Shown: positions 1-11,014, counted from the first letter of the stretch. The stretch: 64,000 nucleotides of DNA from Zavarzinia marina (GCF_021568905.1 NZ_JAKGSB010000002.1:372001-436000); one strand, 5' to 3'. Numbers and translations are program-made. Notes: a model not told the origin generated them from the sequence alone.

Positions 1-2
1 GG

Positions 3-62
3 GCCCGGGGCGGCCACGGCTTCGCCGAACTGGCGGCGGCCCTGCTGGCCGCGCGCGGCTGA
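3..62 (+). CDS. C-terminal tail of an unidentified protein (partial)
   Basis: A frame open from the window edge runs to a TGA at 60-62 and encodes an Ala/Leu-rich tail ending LLAARG. It faces the XRE gene convergently with only 16 nt between the stop codons, as expected for a real gene end in this compact genome. Too little is visible to name a family, and a chance open frame is possible at this G+C. Confidence 0.3.
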   Translation, partial: ARGGHGFAELAAALLAARG

Positions 63-78
63 TCGAGATCCCGGCCGT

Positions 79-450
79 TCAGGCGGCGATCGACGCCCCG
101 GCGGCGCGTTCCGGCGTCGCCGTGCTCATGGCGCGGACGAGGTCGAGCAGGCGCTCGCGCTGGAGGTCCGGCAATTCCATGAACAGGCGCGCCATGTCGG
201 CGGCATCGCGGCTCAGCACCTCGCCCTCCACCACTTCGCCGTCATAGAAATAGGCGATCGGCACGTCGAGCGCCTTGGCCAGCGCCGACAGGCGGCCCGC
301 CGAAACCTTCGCCCCGCCCGTCTCGTACTTCTGGATCTGCTGGAACTTCAGGCCGACCCGGTTCGCCAGCTTTTCCTGGGAAAGGCCGAGAAGCCAGCGG
401 CGCTCGCGGATGCGGCGGCCGATCTGGAGATCGAGCGGGGTGATGGGCAT
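79..450 (-). CDS. XRE-family helix-turn-helix regulator
   Basis: A 123-residue protein with a Cro/C1-type HTH at about residues 9-68. The hallmarks are RIRERRWLLGLSQEKLA, then VGLKFQQIQKYETG and the recognition-helix tail KVSAGRLSALAKAL. A short helical extension of about 50 residues follows, with no obvious second domain. Small XRE proteins of this type are widespread in Alphaproteobacteria, where single-copy regulators often control their own promoter. The start codon at 450 lies 11 nt from a pair of AT-rich direct repeats (461-500) that look like its operator, so autoregulation is likely. Targets cannot be told from the sequence. Confidence 0.9.
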   Translation of the reverse strand: MPITPLDLQIGRRIRERRWLLGLSQEKLANRVGLKFQQIQKYETGGAKVSAGRLSALAKALDVPIAYFYDGEVVEGEVLSRDAADMARLFMELPDLQRERLLDLVRAMSTATPERAAGASIAA

Positions 451-460
451 GGGGAAATCT

Positions 461-500
461 CCAATACGGTGATATTTTTCCCCATATTGGTGTTATATTT
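461..500. promoter_or_regulatory. candidate XRE operator, imperfect direct repeat
   Basis: Two similar AT-rich units, AATACGGTGATATTT (463-477) and ATATTGGTGTTATATTT (484-500), lie in the same orientation about 22 nt apart (two helical turns) just upstream of the XRE gene. CCAATA at 461 and TATTGG at 485 also form an inverted pair. The sharp A+T enrichment against a G+C-rich background fits an autoregulatory operator/promoter. This is inferred from position only. Confidence 0.45.
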
Positions 501-534
501 CGCCCGTGGCAACATCGAATGCACCCTGTCGCGC

Positions 535-572
535 GAAAGGCCATCTACCCCCGGTTGGGCGGATGGCCTTTC
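535..572. repeat. 11-bp perfect inverted repeat between xre and typA
   Basis: GAAAGGCCATC (535-545) is followed after a 16-nt loop by its exact reverse complement (562-572). It lies between the end of typA (minus strand) and the xre promoter. Neither side has a T-run, so it is not a standard intrinsic terminator. It may be a Rho-independent-like barrier or an mRNA 3' end stabiliser for typA. Confidence 0.5.
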
Positions 573-642
573 GGCTTGCGCGACCGGCCGGGCGCCGAGC
601 CCCCGGCAACGGATCGGAGCGTGTCGGTCGGATGCTTTCGTC

Positions 643-2466
<1,824 letters not shown>

Positions 2467-2631
2467 GAACACGACTTCCGGGGCACTGCTGGCATCAAGG
2501 GCCCGCTGCCCTGTCAGACGCCGCGCAATCGGCGGGGGCAGACCGGAAACGATGGGCCGTATTTCGGGTTTGGAGCCACTTTACGGGCGGGCGCGGAGTA
2601 TAGCCAGTGTTTGTGGCAGTGCAATAACAAC

Positions 2632-2654
2632 GGCCATGCGAATGGCGCATGGCC
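2632..2654 (-). terminator. intrinsic terminator of the DUF3592 gene
   Basis: A perfect 9-bp stem (GGCCATGCG / CGCATGGCC) with a 5-nt loop. Read on the minus strand it is followed by the T-rich run GTTGTTATTG. It lies 52 nt after the stop codon at 2707. Confidence 0.6.
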
Positions 2655-2706
2655 CGCTGCCCGGCCCGATGTCCGACCCGCTGGCTGCCCGGCCCGATAC
2701 CGGCGG

Positions 2707-3891
2707 TCAGCCGCGATCCTTGCCGACCGAAAGGGGCGGCGGTTCCATGCGCTCGCCCTTGCCGCGCGGCGCCGGCTTGGCCGCCAGGGCGGCCATCAGG
2801 CTGCGCGGGCGCGGCTTTTCGACCGGAGGCTCGGCTTTCGGAGGCTCGGTCTCCGGGGCCTCGGCTTCCGGGGCCTCGGCTTCCGAAGGCTCGACTTTCG
2901 GGACGTCGACTTTCCGGGCTTCCGGTCCGGTGGCCGCCGGTTCCAGCGCCCACGGGTTGGCCGTCGCCGGGTTGGCCGTCGCCGGGTCGGGCGTCGCGGG
3001 ATCGGCCATCCAGGCATCGCCGGTCTCGGCCGGCGGCGCTTCCTCTTCGAGGGTGAAGGTCGCACCCGCTTCCCTGGGCGCGGGCTTTTCCTTGCCCCGG
3101 CGCAGGCTGGCGGCGAAGAGGGCGACGAGCAGGGCGACGCCGGCCGCGCTGCCCCAGGCGGCGGGCACCGACCAGACCTCGGCGAAAGTCTCGACCCGGG
3201 CGCCTTCCGGGTTGCTCTTGGAATAGCCGAGGGTGACGCGCTCGCCGGGGCTGAAACTGCCCGGCGGCAGGGAGCGGTCCTCATATTCGATCGGGGTGCC
3301 GTCGGCGGCGGTGAAGCGGATGGTGGCGGCGCCGCCCTGATCGACCGCGACCACCGTGCCGCGCGTGCGCGGATATTGATTCAGGCTGTCGACCACCGTC
3401 TCATATTCGGTCCAGGCGACGGCGATCAGGCCGAAGGCCACCGCGAACAAGCCGAAGCGCAGGACGAAGGGCACGCGCGGCATGTCCTCGGGCCGGCGGC
3501 GTCGGCTGGTCAGCATGGCAAGCCCGATGACGGCCCCCAGGATGCCGCCGCCGACCGGCACCGCGGACGGCGCCCAGATGGCGATCAGGTCGCCGGTCTC
3601 GGCGAGGTCCGGACGGCCCGGCGGATGCAGCAGATGGACGGGCGTGCCGATGGCGGCATCGGGCCGCGACACGGGCGGCAGGGCGGCCTCGTGGCGCTGG
3701 CCATCCTCGCCGACGAAGGCGGCGATCGGGATCGCGCCCTGACCGCCGGGGGCGGGATCGAAGCGCACCAGTTCGGCGATCACGTCCTCGGCCCGGGCGA
3801 CACGCTTCCAGGTGGCGATGCCGTCCTCGGCACCGAGCCATGTGAAGATGCCGCCCGCGACGAGCAGCAGGAAACCGAGCAGCCTTATCAT
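2707..3891 (-). CDS. DUF3592 membrane protein with Pro/Glu-rich cytoplasmic tail
   Basis: A 394-residue protein. Hydrophobic segments are visible near residues 3-20, 95-115, 150-165 and 230-248. Two DUF3592-like extracytoplasmic beta domains lie between them, the second with [12 protein letters not shown] and the typical [10 protein letters not shown] turn. From about residue 260 the protein becomes a low-complexity acidic, Pro-rich tail with short repeats ([11 protein letters not shown] and [11 protein letters not shown]), presumably disordered. DUF3592 has no established function. The gene is followed by a terminator on its own strand and sits 78 nt after the Pat-like gene on the same strand, so co-transcription is possible. 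Confidence 0.85.
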   Translation of the reverse strand: MIRLLGFLLLVAGGIFTWLGAEDGIATWKRVARAEDVIAELVRFDPAPGGQGAIPIAAFVGEDGQRHEAALPPVSRPDAAIGTPVHLLHPPGRPDLAETGDLIAIWAPSAVPVGGGILGAVIGLAMLTSRRRRPEDMPRVPFVLRFGLFAVAFGLIAVAWTEYETVVDSLNQYPRTRGTVVAVDQGGAATIRFTAADGTPIEYEDRSLPPGSFSPGERVTLGYSKSNPEGARVETFAEVWSVPAAWGSAAGVALLVALFAASLRRGKEKPAPREAGATFTLEEEAPPAETGDAWMADPATPDPATANPATANPWALEPAATGPEARKVDVPKVEPSEAEAPEAEAPETEPPKAEPPVEKPRPRSLMAALAAKPAPRGKGERMEPPPLSVGKDRG

Positions 3892-3969
3892 GAAGAAAGC
3901 GTTACCTCATTTGCCGCGCCGATGCCACGCCGAGCATGGATTTTCCCCCGCCGCCGGCGAGGCGGCGGC

Positions 3970-6600
3970 TCAGAGCTTCAGGACCACATGCATCACGTCC
4001 GGTTCGGCCGGCATGGGCTTGGCGACGAAGCCGAGTTCAGCGGCGAGTTGAAGCATGGTGCGGTTCTCGCGCAGAACCTCGCCATAGATCTCCTGCAGGC
4101 CGCGCTCGCGCCCGTAGGAGACGATCCGTTCCATCAGCAGGCGGCCGAGGCCGCGGCCGATGCGGTCGGAGCGGACGAGCACGGCATATTCGCCCTTCTC
4201 GCCGTCGGGATCGGAGACGAGGCGCCCGGTGCCGAACCAGGGCGCTTCGCCCGGCGGCCCCTCGCCGACCAGGACGAAGGCCATCTCGCGGTCGTAGTCG
4301 ATCTGGGTCAGCTTGGCGGCGAAGGCGTGGCTGAGCTCCTTCATGGGCGCGAAGAAGCGCAGCCGCAGATGTTCGGGGCTGACGGTCGAGAAGCCCTGGA
4401 TCAGCGGCGTCTCGTCCTCCGGCCGGATCGGGCGCAGCGTATAGGCATCGCCCTTGTCGTCGACCACATGCTGCTCGAGGGCCTGGGGATATGGCCGGAT
4501 GGCGATCCGCTTCGAGCCCGGCAGTTCGGGCGCGGCAAGGCGCAGCCGCGCGTCGAGCACGATCACCCCGCCCGGATCGGCGACCAGGGGATTGATCTCC
4601 AGCTCGACGATCTCGGGATGGTCGACCGCCATCTGGGACACCCGCATCAGGGCGAGTTCGACCGCGCGCATGTCCGCCGCCGGACGCCCGGCATCGGCGC
4701 CGAGAAGGCGCGCCACCCGGGTCCGCGCGATGGCATGGCGCGCCAGCGCCAGATTGAGGGGCGGCAGCGCGATGACGCGGTCGCCGATCACCTCGCAGGC
4801 GGTGCCGCCGTGGCCGAACACCACGACCGGGCCGAACTGCTCGTCCTCGACCATGCCGAGAAGGAGTTCGTGGCCGTCGGGGCGGATCACCATGGGTTCC
4901 ACGGTGAAACCGTCGATGCGGGCCTGGGGCGCGCGGGCCGCCACCCGGCGCAGCATGAGTTCGGCCGCGCGGCGCACGTCGTCCGGCTCGTCGAGGCCGA
5001 GGGTGACGCCGCCGACATGCTTCTTGTCGATCGGATCTCGCGTGGCGATCTTCAGGACGATGACGGCGCCGATGCGCCGCGCGTGTTCCGCCGCTTCCTC
5101 GGGTGTCGCGGCGAAGATCGGCCGGACGGTCGGAAAGCCGTAGGCGGAGAGGATGCGCAGCGCGTCCGGCCCGTGGATCCATTCGCGGCCCGCCGCCATG
5201 TGGTCCGCGATCTCGGCCGCCGCGGCGTCGCGGTCGAAGGTGAAGTCGGGCGGGATCGCCGCCGGGGTTTCCGCCAGCAGTTCCTGGTTCCGGCGATAGG
5301 CGACCATGTGCATGATCGCGCGCGCCGCCTGGCGCGGGGTCGAGAAGGTCGGCACGCCCGAGGCGCGAAGTGCCGCGCGGGCCGCGCGGGCCTCGGTCTC
5401 GCCCATGAAGCAGGTGATCAGGCGCGGCTGACGCCGCGTGCCGAAGCCCCGCAGGGTCGATTCCGCCGCCGACAGGGCGGAGGAGACGGCGGACGGCGTG
5501 TTCATCACCAGAACGCCGTCGATGCCCCGGTCCGCCGTCAGCACCGGCAGGACCTCGGCATAGCGTTCGGGTGGCGCGTCGGGGCCGATGTCGATCGGGT
5601 TCTGGTCCGACTTCAGGCCCGGCATCGTGGCAAGCGCCGCCAGCGTCGCGGTGGAGAATTCGGCGAGCCTTGCCCCCCGCGTCAGCAGGTGGTCGCAGGC
5701 GAGCAGCCCGGCGCCATAGCCGTTGGCGAGAATGGCGATGCGCTCGCCCATGGCGGCGCCCGGAAAGCCGAGGGTGGCGGCGGCGTCGAACAATTCCTCG
5801 ATCGCGGCGACGCGCACGCAGCCGGCCCGGGCCAGCACGGCGCCGAAGATGCCGTCCTCGTCCGCGAGGCGGCGAATGGCGGTGGTCGCGGGCGGCGGCG
5901 GGCCGTGGCGCCCGGCCTTCAGCACCACGACCGGCTTGATGCGGGCGGCGGCGCGCAGCGCCGACATGAACTTGCGCGGCCGCGTGATCGTCTCGAGATA
6001 GACGATGATCGCCCCCGTCGTATGGTCGAGGGCGAGCCAGTCGAGCACGTCGGCCAGATCGACGTCGCATTTGGCGCCCAGCGAAATGGCGCGCGACAGG
6101 CCGATGCCGTTGCCGGCCGCCCAGTCGATCAACGTGTCGAGGATGCCGTTGGAATGGGTGACGAAGGCGAGCCGCCCCGGCTCCGGCAGGACGGGGGAGA
6201 CCACGGCCTGCAGGCCGATCGCCGGGACCGCCAGGTTGAAGGCGCCGGGCCCGACGATCCGCGCCCGGTGGCGCCCCGCCGCCTCCAGCATGGCGTTGAC
6301 CACATCCTGGTCTTCCGGCGGCGCGCCGACCGCCATCACCACCCGGCAGCCCTTCTGGCAAAGCGCCTCGATCAGGGCGGGCGCGCGATCGAGATCGCCG
6401 TTCAGGATGGCGAGGTCGGGCACGGCCGCCAGGGCATCGACCGCCTCGACCGAATCCTCCGCCGTCAGCAGACGGCCCTTGAATGGGGCCCGCTGCAGGC
6501 CGTTGGCGATGGCGGCGGCCACCGGATCCTGCGGATTCTCCGGCCCCAGCAGGGCCACCACCCCGGGATTGAACAGTTGATCGAGATAACGCACGGTCAT
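3970..6600 (-). CDS. Pat-like NDP-forming acyl-CoA synthetase with GNAT domain
   Basis: About 876 residues. The N-terminal part is an ADP-forming acetyl-CoA synthetase-like module: a CoA-binding fold starting RYLDQLFNPGVVALLG, then a succinyl-CoA ligase-like domain and an ATP-grasp region around the segment ending in DPIDKKHVGGVTLGL. A GNAT acetyltransferase domain fills the last ~170 residues (RPIRPEDETPLIQGF; acetyl-CoA loop RIGRGLGRLLMERI). This order matches protein lysine acetyltransferases of the Pat/YfiQ class, which acetylate and silence acetyl-CoA synthetase. ATG 6600 was chosen because family members start close to YLDQLFNP; an in-frame start at 6660 would add 20 unconserved residues. 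Divergent from the oxidoreductase at 6675. Confidence 0.88.
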   Translation of the reverse strand: MTVRYLDQLFNPGVVALLGPENPQDPVAAAIANGLQRAPFKGRLLTAEDSVEAVDALAAVPDLAILNGDLDRAPALIEALCQKGCRVVMAVGAPPEDQDVVNAMLEAAGRHRARIVGPGAFNLAVPAIGLQAVVSPVLPEPGRLAFVTHSNGILDTLIDWAAGNGIGLSRAISLGAKCDVDLADVLDWLALDHTTGAIIVYLETITRPRKFMSALRAAARIKPVVVLKAGRHGPPPPATTAIRRLADEDGIFGAVLARAGCVRVAAIEELFDAAATLGFPGAAMGERIAILANGYGAGLLACDHLLTRGARLAEFSTATLAALATMPGLKSDQNPIDIGPDAPPERYAEVLPVLTADRGIDGVLVMNTPSAVSSALSAAESTLRGFGTRRQPRLITCFMGETEARAARAALRASGVPTFSTPRQAARAIMHMVAYRRNQELLAETPAAIPPDFTFDRDAAAAEIADHMAAGREWIHGPDALRILSAYGFPTVRPIFAATPEEAAEHARRIGAVIVLKIATRDPIDKKHVGGVTLGLDEPDDVRRAAELMLRRVAARAPQARIDGFTVEPMVIRPDGHELLLGMVEDEQFGPVVVFGHGGTACEVIGDRVIALPPLNLALARHAIARTRVARLLGADAGRPAADMRAVELALMRVSQMAVDHPEIVELEINPLVADPGGVIVLDARLRLAAPELPGSKRIAIRPYPQALEQHVVDDKGDAYTLRPIRPEDETPLIQGFSTVSPEHLRLRFFAPMKELSHAFAAKLTQIDYDREMAFVLVGEGPPGEAPWFGTGRLVSDPDGEKGEYAVLVRSDRIGRGLGRLLMERIVSYGRERGLQEIYGEVLRENRTMLQLAAELGFVAKPMPAEPDVMHVVLKL

Positions 6601-6674
6601 GCCGGCATCATCCCAGAAAGACGGCCGTCCGTCCCGAGATCTTATCGTGACGGCCGCCAACCGAGAGCAGAGGC

Positions 6675-7652
6675 ATGAAGGCGATCATCGCGACTGAATT
6701 GGGCAGGGGGCCGCGCGGCCTGGACTATCGGGACATGCCCGATCCCCTTGCGAAAGAAGGGGAAATCGTGATCGCCGTGCGCGCCGCCGGGGTCAATTTC
6801 GCCGACAGCCTGATGCTCGCCGGGCGTTATCAGACGCGCCAGCCCCTGCCCTTCTCGCCGGGGCTCGAAGTCGCGGGCACGGTCGAATCGGTGGGGCCCG
6901 GCGTCGCCGGCTTCGCCCCCGGCGACCGGGTGCTGGCGATCCCGTCCCATGGCGGCTATGCCGAGAAGGTGGCGGTCGCCGCCGATCGCGCGGTGCCGAT
7001 TCCCGAAACCATGGATTTCGTGACCGCCGCCGGTTTCCCGGTGGCCTATGGCACCTCGCATCTCGGTCTCGCCCATCGCGCGCGCCTCGTTCCGGGCGAG
7101 AAACTGCTCGTGCTGGGCGCCGCCGGCGGCGTCGGCCTGACCGCGGTCGAACTGGGCGTCCTGATGGGGGCGGAGGTGATCGCCGTCGCCAAGGGCGAGG
7201 CCAAGCTGGCGGTCGCCCGCGACCAGGGGGCCCACCACCTGATCGACGCCGGCGTCGACGACCTGAAGGGCGCCATCATGGCGGTATCGGGCGGCGTCGA
7301 CGTGATCTACGACCCGGTCGGCGGCGCCCTGTTCGAGGCGGGCCTGAAGGCGGCCAATTTCGAGGCCCGCGCCCTGATCATCGGTTTCGCCAGCGGCGAG
7401 GTGCCCCAGATCGCGGCCAACCGCCTGCTGGTCAAGAATGTCGACGTGATCGGCTTCTGGTGGGGCGCCTATGCCGACAAGGCGCCCGCGATCATGGCCG
7501 ACAGTTTCCGCGCCCTGATCGACTGGTGGCGCGCCGGCCGGCTGCGCCCCCATGTCTCGGACACGAGGCCCCTGGCCCGGGCGGCGGAGGCGCTGGAACT
7601 GGTCCTCGAGCGCCGCTCGACCGGCAAGGTGGTGATCACCGTCGATCCGTGA
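6675..7652 (+). CDS. NADPH:quinone oxidoreductase-like zinc-free MDR enzyme
   Basis: 325 residues, the normal length for the quinone-oxidoreductase branch of medium-chain dehydrogenases. The N-terminal GroES-like fold contains GVNFADSLMLAGRYQTRQPLP; the structural zinc Cys cluster is absent. The Rossmann fold carries GAAGGVGLTAVELG at about residue 153, which binds NADPH. Family members reduce quinones or enoyl-CoA substrates, and the true substrate is unknown. SD AGAGGC precedes the ATG. The 3' end overlaps the convergent glycosyltransferase gene by 17 nt. Confidence 0.9.
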   Translation: MKAIIATELGRGPRGLDYRDMPDPLAKEGEIVIAVRAAGVNFADSLMLAGRYQTRQPLPFSPGLEVAGTVESVGPGVAGFAPGDRVLAIPSHGGYAEKVAVAADRAVPIPETMDFVTAAGFPVAYGTSHLGLAHRARLVPGEKLLVLGAAGGVGLTAVELGVLMGAEVIAVAKGEAKLAVARDQGAHHLIDAGVDDLKGAIMAVSGGVDVIYDPVGGALFEAGLKAANFEARALIIGFASGEVPQIAANRLLVKNVDVIGFWWGAYADKAPAIMADSFRALIDWWRAGRLRPHVSDTRPLARAAEALELVLERRSTGKVVITVDP

Positions 7653-8778
7653 TCGCCGGCGCGGCGGCATGAGGGATCGCGACCTGGCGCCCGCCGATCC
7701 GCGTTTCCGCCGGCCATTCCTGTTCGAAGAACACGAGATTGCGCAGGAACAGCGAAGCCGTGGCCGCCCAGGTGAAGCCCAGGGCATGGTCGCGACAGGC
7801 GGCGGGGTCGAGGGTCAGGGCACGGCGGCAGGCCGCCGCCAGATCCTCGTCCATCGCGCCGACGGATGGCGAGAGAATGTCGATGGGACCCGGCACCGGA
7901 TAGGCCGCGACCGGCAGACCGCAGGCCAGTGCCTCGAGCATGACGAGGCCGAACGTGTCGGTGCGGCTGGGAAAGACGAAGACGTCGCCGGCGCGGAAAT
8001 GCGCCGTCAATTCCTCGCCATGGCGCGCCCCGGCGAAATGGACCTTGGGATAGGCGGCCTTCAGGCGCGCCATCTCCGGTCCGTCGCCCACCACCAGCTT
8101 GGAACCCGGCAGGTCCAGGGCCAGAAAGGCGTCGATGTTCTTTTCGACCGCGAGCCGGCCGACATAGGTGAAGACCGGACGGGGCAGATGCGGCAGCAGA
8201 TCCTTGTCGCCCGGGGTGAAACGTTCGAGGTCCACCCCGCGCGACCATTGGCGGATGTTGGTGAAGCGCCAGCGGGTCAGTTCCTGGCGAATCGAATGGG
8301 TCGCCACCATCAGGCCGCGCGACGGCCTGTGAAAGCGACGCACGACGCCGTAGGAGACGGCAAGCGGCACGCGAAAGCGCGCGCGGACATATTCGGGAAA
8401 GCGCGTGTGATAGGCGGTGGTGAAGGGCAGGCCGCGCTTCATGCAGTAACGCCGGGCGCTCCAGCCGAGCGGCCCTTCGGTGGCGATGTGGATGGCGTCG
8501 GGCGCGAAGCTCTCGATCAGCCGGGCAAGGCGCCTTCCCGGCAGCAGCGCCAGTCGGATCTCGGGATAGGTCGGCGTCGGCACGGTGCGGAACAGATCCG
8601 GCGAGACGAAGCCGACCGTGTGGCCGAGCAGGCTCGCCTCCCGCGCCACGGTGTCGAGGGTGCGCACGACGCCGTTCACCTGGGGGTACCAGGCATCGGT
8701 CACCACGAGGATACGCAGGGGCCGGTCGGCCGGGACGTTTTCCACGATCGACGGCAGGGCGTTGGCGAGTTCGTTCAT
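7636..8778 (-). CDS. GT4 glycosyltransferase, probable diacylglycerol glycosyltransferase
   Basis: 380 residues with a GT-B fold. The N-terminal domain has VVTDAWYPQVNGVVRTLDTV, the linker has TYVGRLAVEKNIDAFL, and the donor site has FVFPSRTDTFGLVMLEALAC (E-x7-E type). The ATG at 8778 overlaps the stop of the upstream phosphoesterase in ATGA, so the two are translationally coupled. In Alphaproteobacteria this pair (PlcP plus Agt) is known to replace phospholipids by glycolipids during phosphate limitation: PlcP releases diacylglycerol and Agt glycosylates it. Assignment to Agt rests on family resemblance and the coupled partner. Other lipid or surface acceptors are possible. Confidence 0.82.
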   Translation of the reverse strand: MNELANALPSIVENVPADRPLRILVVTDAWYPQVNGVVRTLDTVAREASLLGHTVGFVSPDLFRTVPTPTYPEIRLALLPGRRLARLIESFAPDAIHIATEGPLGWSARRYCMKRGLPFTTAYHTRFPEYVRARFRVPLAVSYGVVRRFHRPSRGLMVATHSIRQELTRWRFTNIRQWSRGVDLERFTPGDKDLLPHLPRPVFTYVGRLAVEKNIDAFLALDLPGSKLVVGDGPEMARLKAAYPKVHFAGARHGEELTAHFRAGDVFVFPSRTDTFGLVMLEALACGLPVAAYPVPGPIDILSPSVGAMDEDLAAACRRALTLDPAACRDHALGFTWAATASLFLRNLVFFEQEWPAETRIGGRQVAIPHAAAPAITDRR

Positions 8779-9716
8779 CCGGCGGTGACGAGCTTGGTTT
8801 CGCGGTTGCGGCGGGCGAACAGGCGCTTCTCGTATTCGGGCGCCCAGCGCAGGATTTCCAGGCGGCCGTCGGCATGTTCCACCAGGGCGGTGCAGCTCTC
8901 CACCCAGTCGCCGTCGTTGCAATAGGTGATGCCGTCGATCTCGCGGATCTCGGCATGGTGGATGTGGCCGCAGATCACGCCGTCGACGTGATGGCGCCGC
9001 GCCTCCTCGGCGACCGCGGTCTCGAAGCTGGAGATATAGTCGACCGCGTTCTTCACCCGGTGCTTCAGATAGGCCGACAGCGACCAATAGGGATAGCCGA
9101 GGCGCCGCCGCAGGCGATTGAACCAGGTGTTGAGGGTGAGCGCGATGTTGTAGGCCCAGTCCCCCAGATGGGCGAGCCATTTGGCGTATTTGACGACACC
9201 GTCGAAGGCATCGCCGTGCAGCACCAGGAAGCGCCGCCCGTCCGCGCCGGTGTGAACCGCATCCATCATCACCGCGACGCCGCCGAAATGGAGATCGGTA
9301 TAGTCGCGCGCCGCCTCGTCGTGATTGCCGGGGATATAGATGACGCGGGTGCCCTTGCGCGCCTTGCGCAGTACCTTCTGGATGACGTCGTTGTGGCTCT
9401 GCACCCAGTACCACGAACGGCGCAGGCGCCAGCCGTCGATGATGTCGCCGACCAGATAGAGCGTCTCGCTCTCGTTGTACTTGAGGAAGTCGAGCAGCAT
9501 GTCCGCCTGACAGCCGCGGGTGCCGAGGTGTATGTCGGACAGGAAGATGGTGCGGTAGCGTCGCTTCTCGGTCTTGCCGTCGCCGTCACCGTCGTCGTCC
9601 TGGCCATCGTCGCCCTGGCCATCGTCGCTCAGGGCCGGCGCAATGCCGTCCGCCGTCGCCGCCAGCGCGTTGGCAACCATCGCTGGATCATGTCGGCGGC
9701 CAAACGCCGGCAACAT
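8775..9716 (-). CDS. plcP: PlcP/LpxH-like metallophosphoesterase
   Basis: About 313 residues of the calcineurin-like phosphoesterase superfamily (COG2908). Metal ligands are evident: FLSDIHLGT (D-x-H), VGDIIDGW (GDxxD), IPGNHDE (GNHD), VLHGDAFD and GHIHHAEI (GHxH). Automated annotation usually says UDP-2,3-diacylglucosamine diphosphatase. Most Alphaproteobacteria use LpxI for that step, and the close homologue in Sinorhizobium, PlcP, is a phospholipase C acting on membrane phospholipids under phosphate starvation. Coupling to a GT4 gene favours PlcP. An odd Asp/Gly-rich stretch at residues 30-47 precedes the domain. The frame opens with TTG at 9728; ATG 9716 or 9680 are alternatives, and none has a strong SD. 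Confidence 0.8.
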   Translation of the reverse strand: MLPAFGRRHDPAMVANALAATADGIAPALSDDGQGDDGQDDDGDGDGKTEKRRYRTIFLSDIHLGTRGCQADMLLDFLKYNESETLYLVGDIIDGWRLRRSWYWVQSHNDVIQKVLRKARKGTRVIYIPGNHDEAARDYTDLHFGGVAVMMDAVHTGADGRRFLVLHGDAFDGVVKYAKWLAHLGDWAYNIALTLNTWFNRLRRRLGYPYWSLSAYLKHRVKNAVDYISSFETAVAEEARRHHVDGVICGHIHHAEIREIDGITYCNDGDWVESCTALVEHADGRLEILRWAPEYEKRLFARRNRETKLVTAG

Positions 9717-9854
9717 CCGTGTCAACAAAACGCCACCCTCCCGTCATAAAAGGGAAGTAATCCGAAACAGTTTTGTTGTTGATACCACAATATTTAGTTT
9801 AGACAGAACGCCTTCGGGAGAAAGGTTGTGAGTGTGGCCCATAATACTCAAGAA

Positions 9855-9881
9855 ATGACGCTTTCATGAATATTGTGACAA
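9855..9881 (-). promoter_or_regulatory. weak candidate Pho-box-like sequence upstream of plcP
   Basis: Read toward plcP, TTGTCAC (9881-9875) and GCGTCAT (9861-9855) are same-direction TGTCA-like units about two helical turns apart; the intervening unit TTCATGA fits poorly. PHO boxes are 7-bp repeats spaced 11 nt. The match is incomplete and offered only because the downstream pair suggests phosphate control. It lies within the 157-169 nt AT-rich divergent promoter region. Confidence 0.2.
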
Positions 9882-9885
9882 CACG

Positions 9886-10800
9886 ATGAATCACCAATTC
9901 CTCGCCACCGGACGGCCGCTGGCGGTGCTCTACAACCCGGCCGCCGGCCAGCGCCGCAGGCGCCTGTTCCAGGCCAGCCTGGCGGCGCTGCGCGAGGCCG
10001 GCTTCATTCTGGAACTGCTGGAGACGCGGGGCCCGGGCGATGCCACCCGACTCGCCGAGACCGTCGCGACTCGGGAACGCCCGCCCGCCGCCCTGGTGGT
10101 CGCCGGCGGCGACGGCACCATCAACGAGGCGGTGAACGGCCTCGCCGGCCACGGGCTGCCGCTGGCGGTGATACCGCTCGGGACCGCCAACGTGCTGGCG
10201 CTGGAACTCGGGCTGCCGCGCGACCCCCTCGGCATCGCCGCCGGCCTCGTCGCCGACCGGCGGCGCGAGATCCATCTCGGCCATGTCGAATCGGCGGCGG
10301 GCAGGCGCCATTTCGTCATGATGGCGGGGGTCGGCTATGACGCCCATGTCGTCGCCGGGGTCTCGCCGCGCTGGAAACGGCGCGTCGGCAAGCTCGCCTA
10401 TGTCGGCGAGATGTTCCGCCAGCTCGGCCGCTTCCATTTCACGCCCTATCGGCTGCGCTTCGACGGCGGCGGCGAAATCGTCGCCGCCTCCGCCATCCTG
10501 GCCAACGGGCGGCATTATGGCGGGCCCTTCGTCTGCGCGCCGGACGCCGATCTGGGCGCCGAGCGGCTGGATGCCTGCCTGTTCCGGGACGGCGGGCGCC
10601 TGGCGGCGGTGAAATACGGCATCGTGCTGGGCCTCGACCGCATTCCGCGGCTGGCCTCGGTCGATCTGCGGAGCTTCCGGCACCTGACGATCGAGGGGCC
10701 GGCGGGCGATCCGGTCCAGGGCGACGGCGACATCATCGCCCGCCTGCCCGCCACCATCAGCCTGGCCGGTACCCGGATCACCGTGATCCGGGCCGCGTGA
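9886..10800 (+). CDS. diacylglycerol/lipid kinase family protein
   Basis: 304 residues with the DAGK catalytic fold. VLYNPAAGQRRRRLF (phosphate-binding start) is at about residues 14-28. The nucleotide-binding signature VVAGGDGTINEAVNGL follows, then IPLGTANVLALELGLP. A YegS/BmrU-like C-terminal beta domain completes the protein. It transfers phosphate from ATP to a lipid hydroxyl such as diacylglycerol. It is divergent from the plcP-GT4 pair, which produce and consume diacylglycerol, so a role in diacylglycerol salvage is a reasonable inference. No good SD precedes the ATG at 9886. Confidence 0.9.
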   Translation: MNHQFLATGRPLAVLYNPAAGQRRRRLFQASLAALREAGFILELLETRGPGDATRLAETVATRERPPAALVVAGGDGTINEAVNGLAGHGLPLAVIPLGTANVLALELGLPRDPLGIAAGLVADRRREIHLGHVESAAGRRHFVMMAGVGYDAHVVAGVSPRWKRRVGKLAYVGEMFRQLGRFHFTPYRLRFDGGGEIVAASAILANGRHYGGPFVCAPDADLGAERLDACLFRDGGRLAAVKYGIVLGLDRIPRLASVDLRSFRHLTIEGPAGDPVQGDGDIIARLPATISLAGTRITVIRAA

Positions 10801-11014
10801 GGCGCAAACCGTTGGCGGGATTGGCGATTCGGGGCGCCGGAAGGCCCCTGATCCGTGCCGACTCGCCCCGGATCGAGCCGGAGTCGCACCGGAACGACAG
10901 ATGTTCGCCACCTCCCGGATTCCGGCTCATAAGTTTCGAGACTTTGCTCTAATTTGAAACATTCTTGTTTGTCAGTGGCTTGCGCCGTTGCAGACAATTT
11001 TTTCAAGAACGGGG

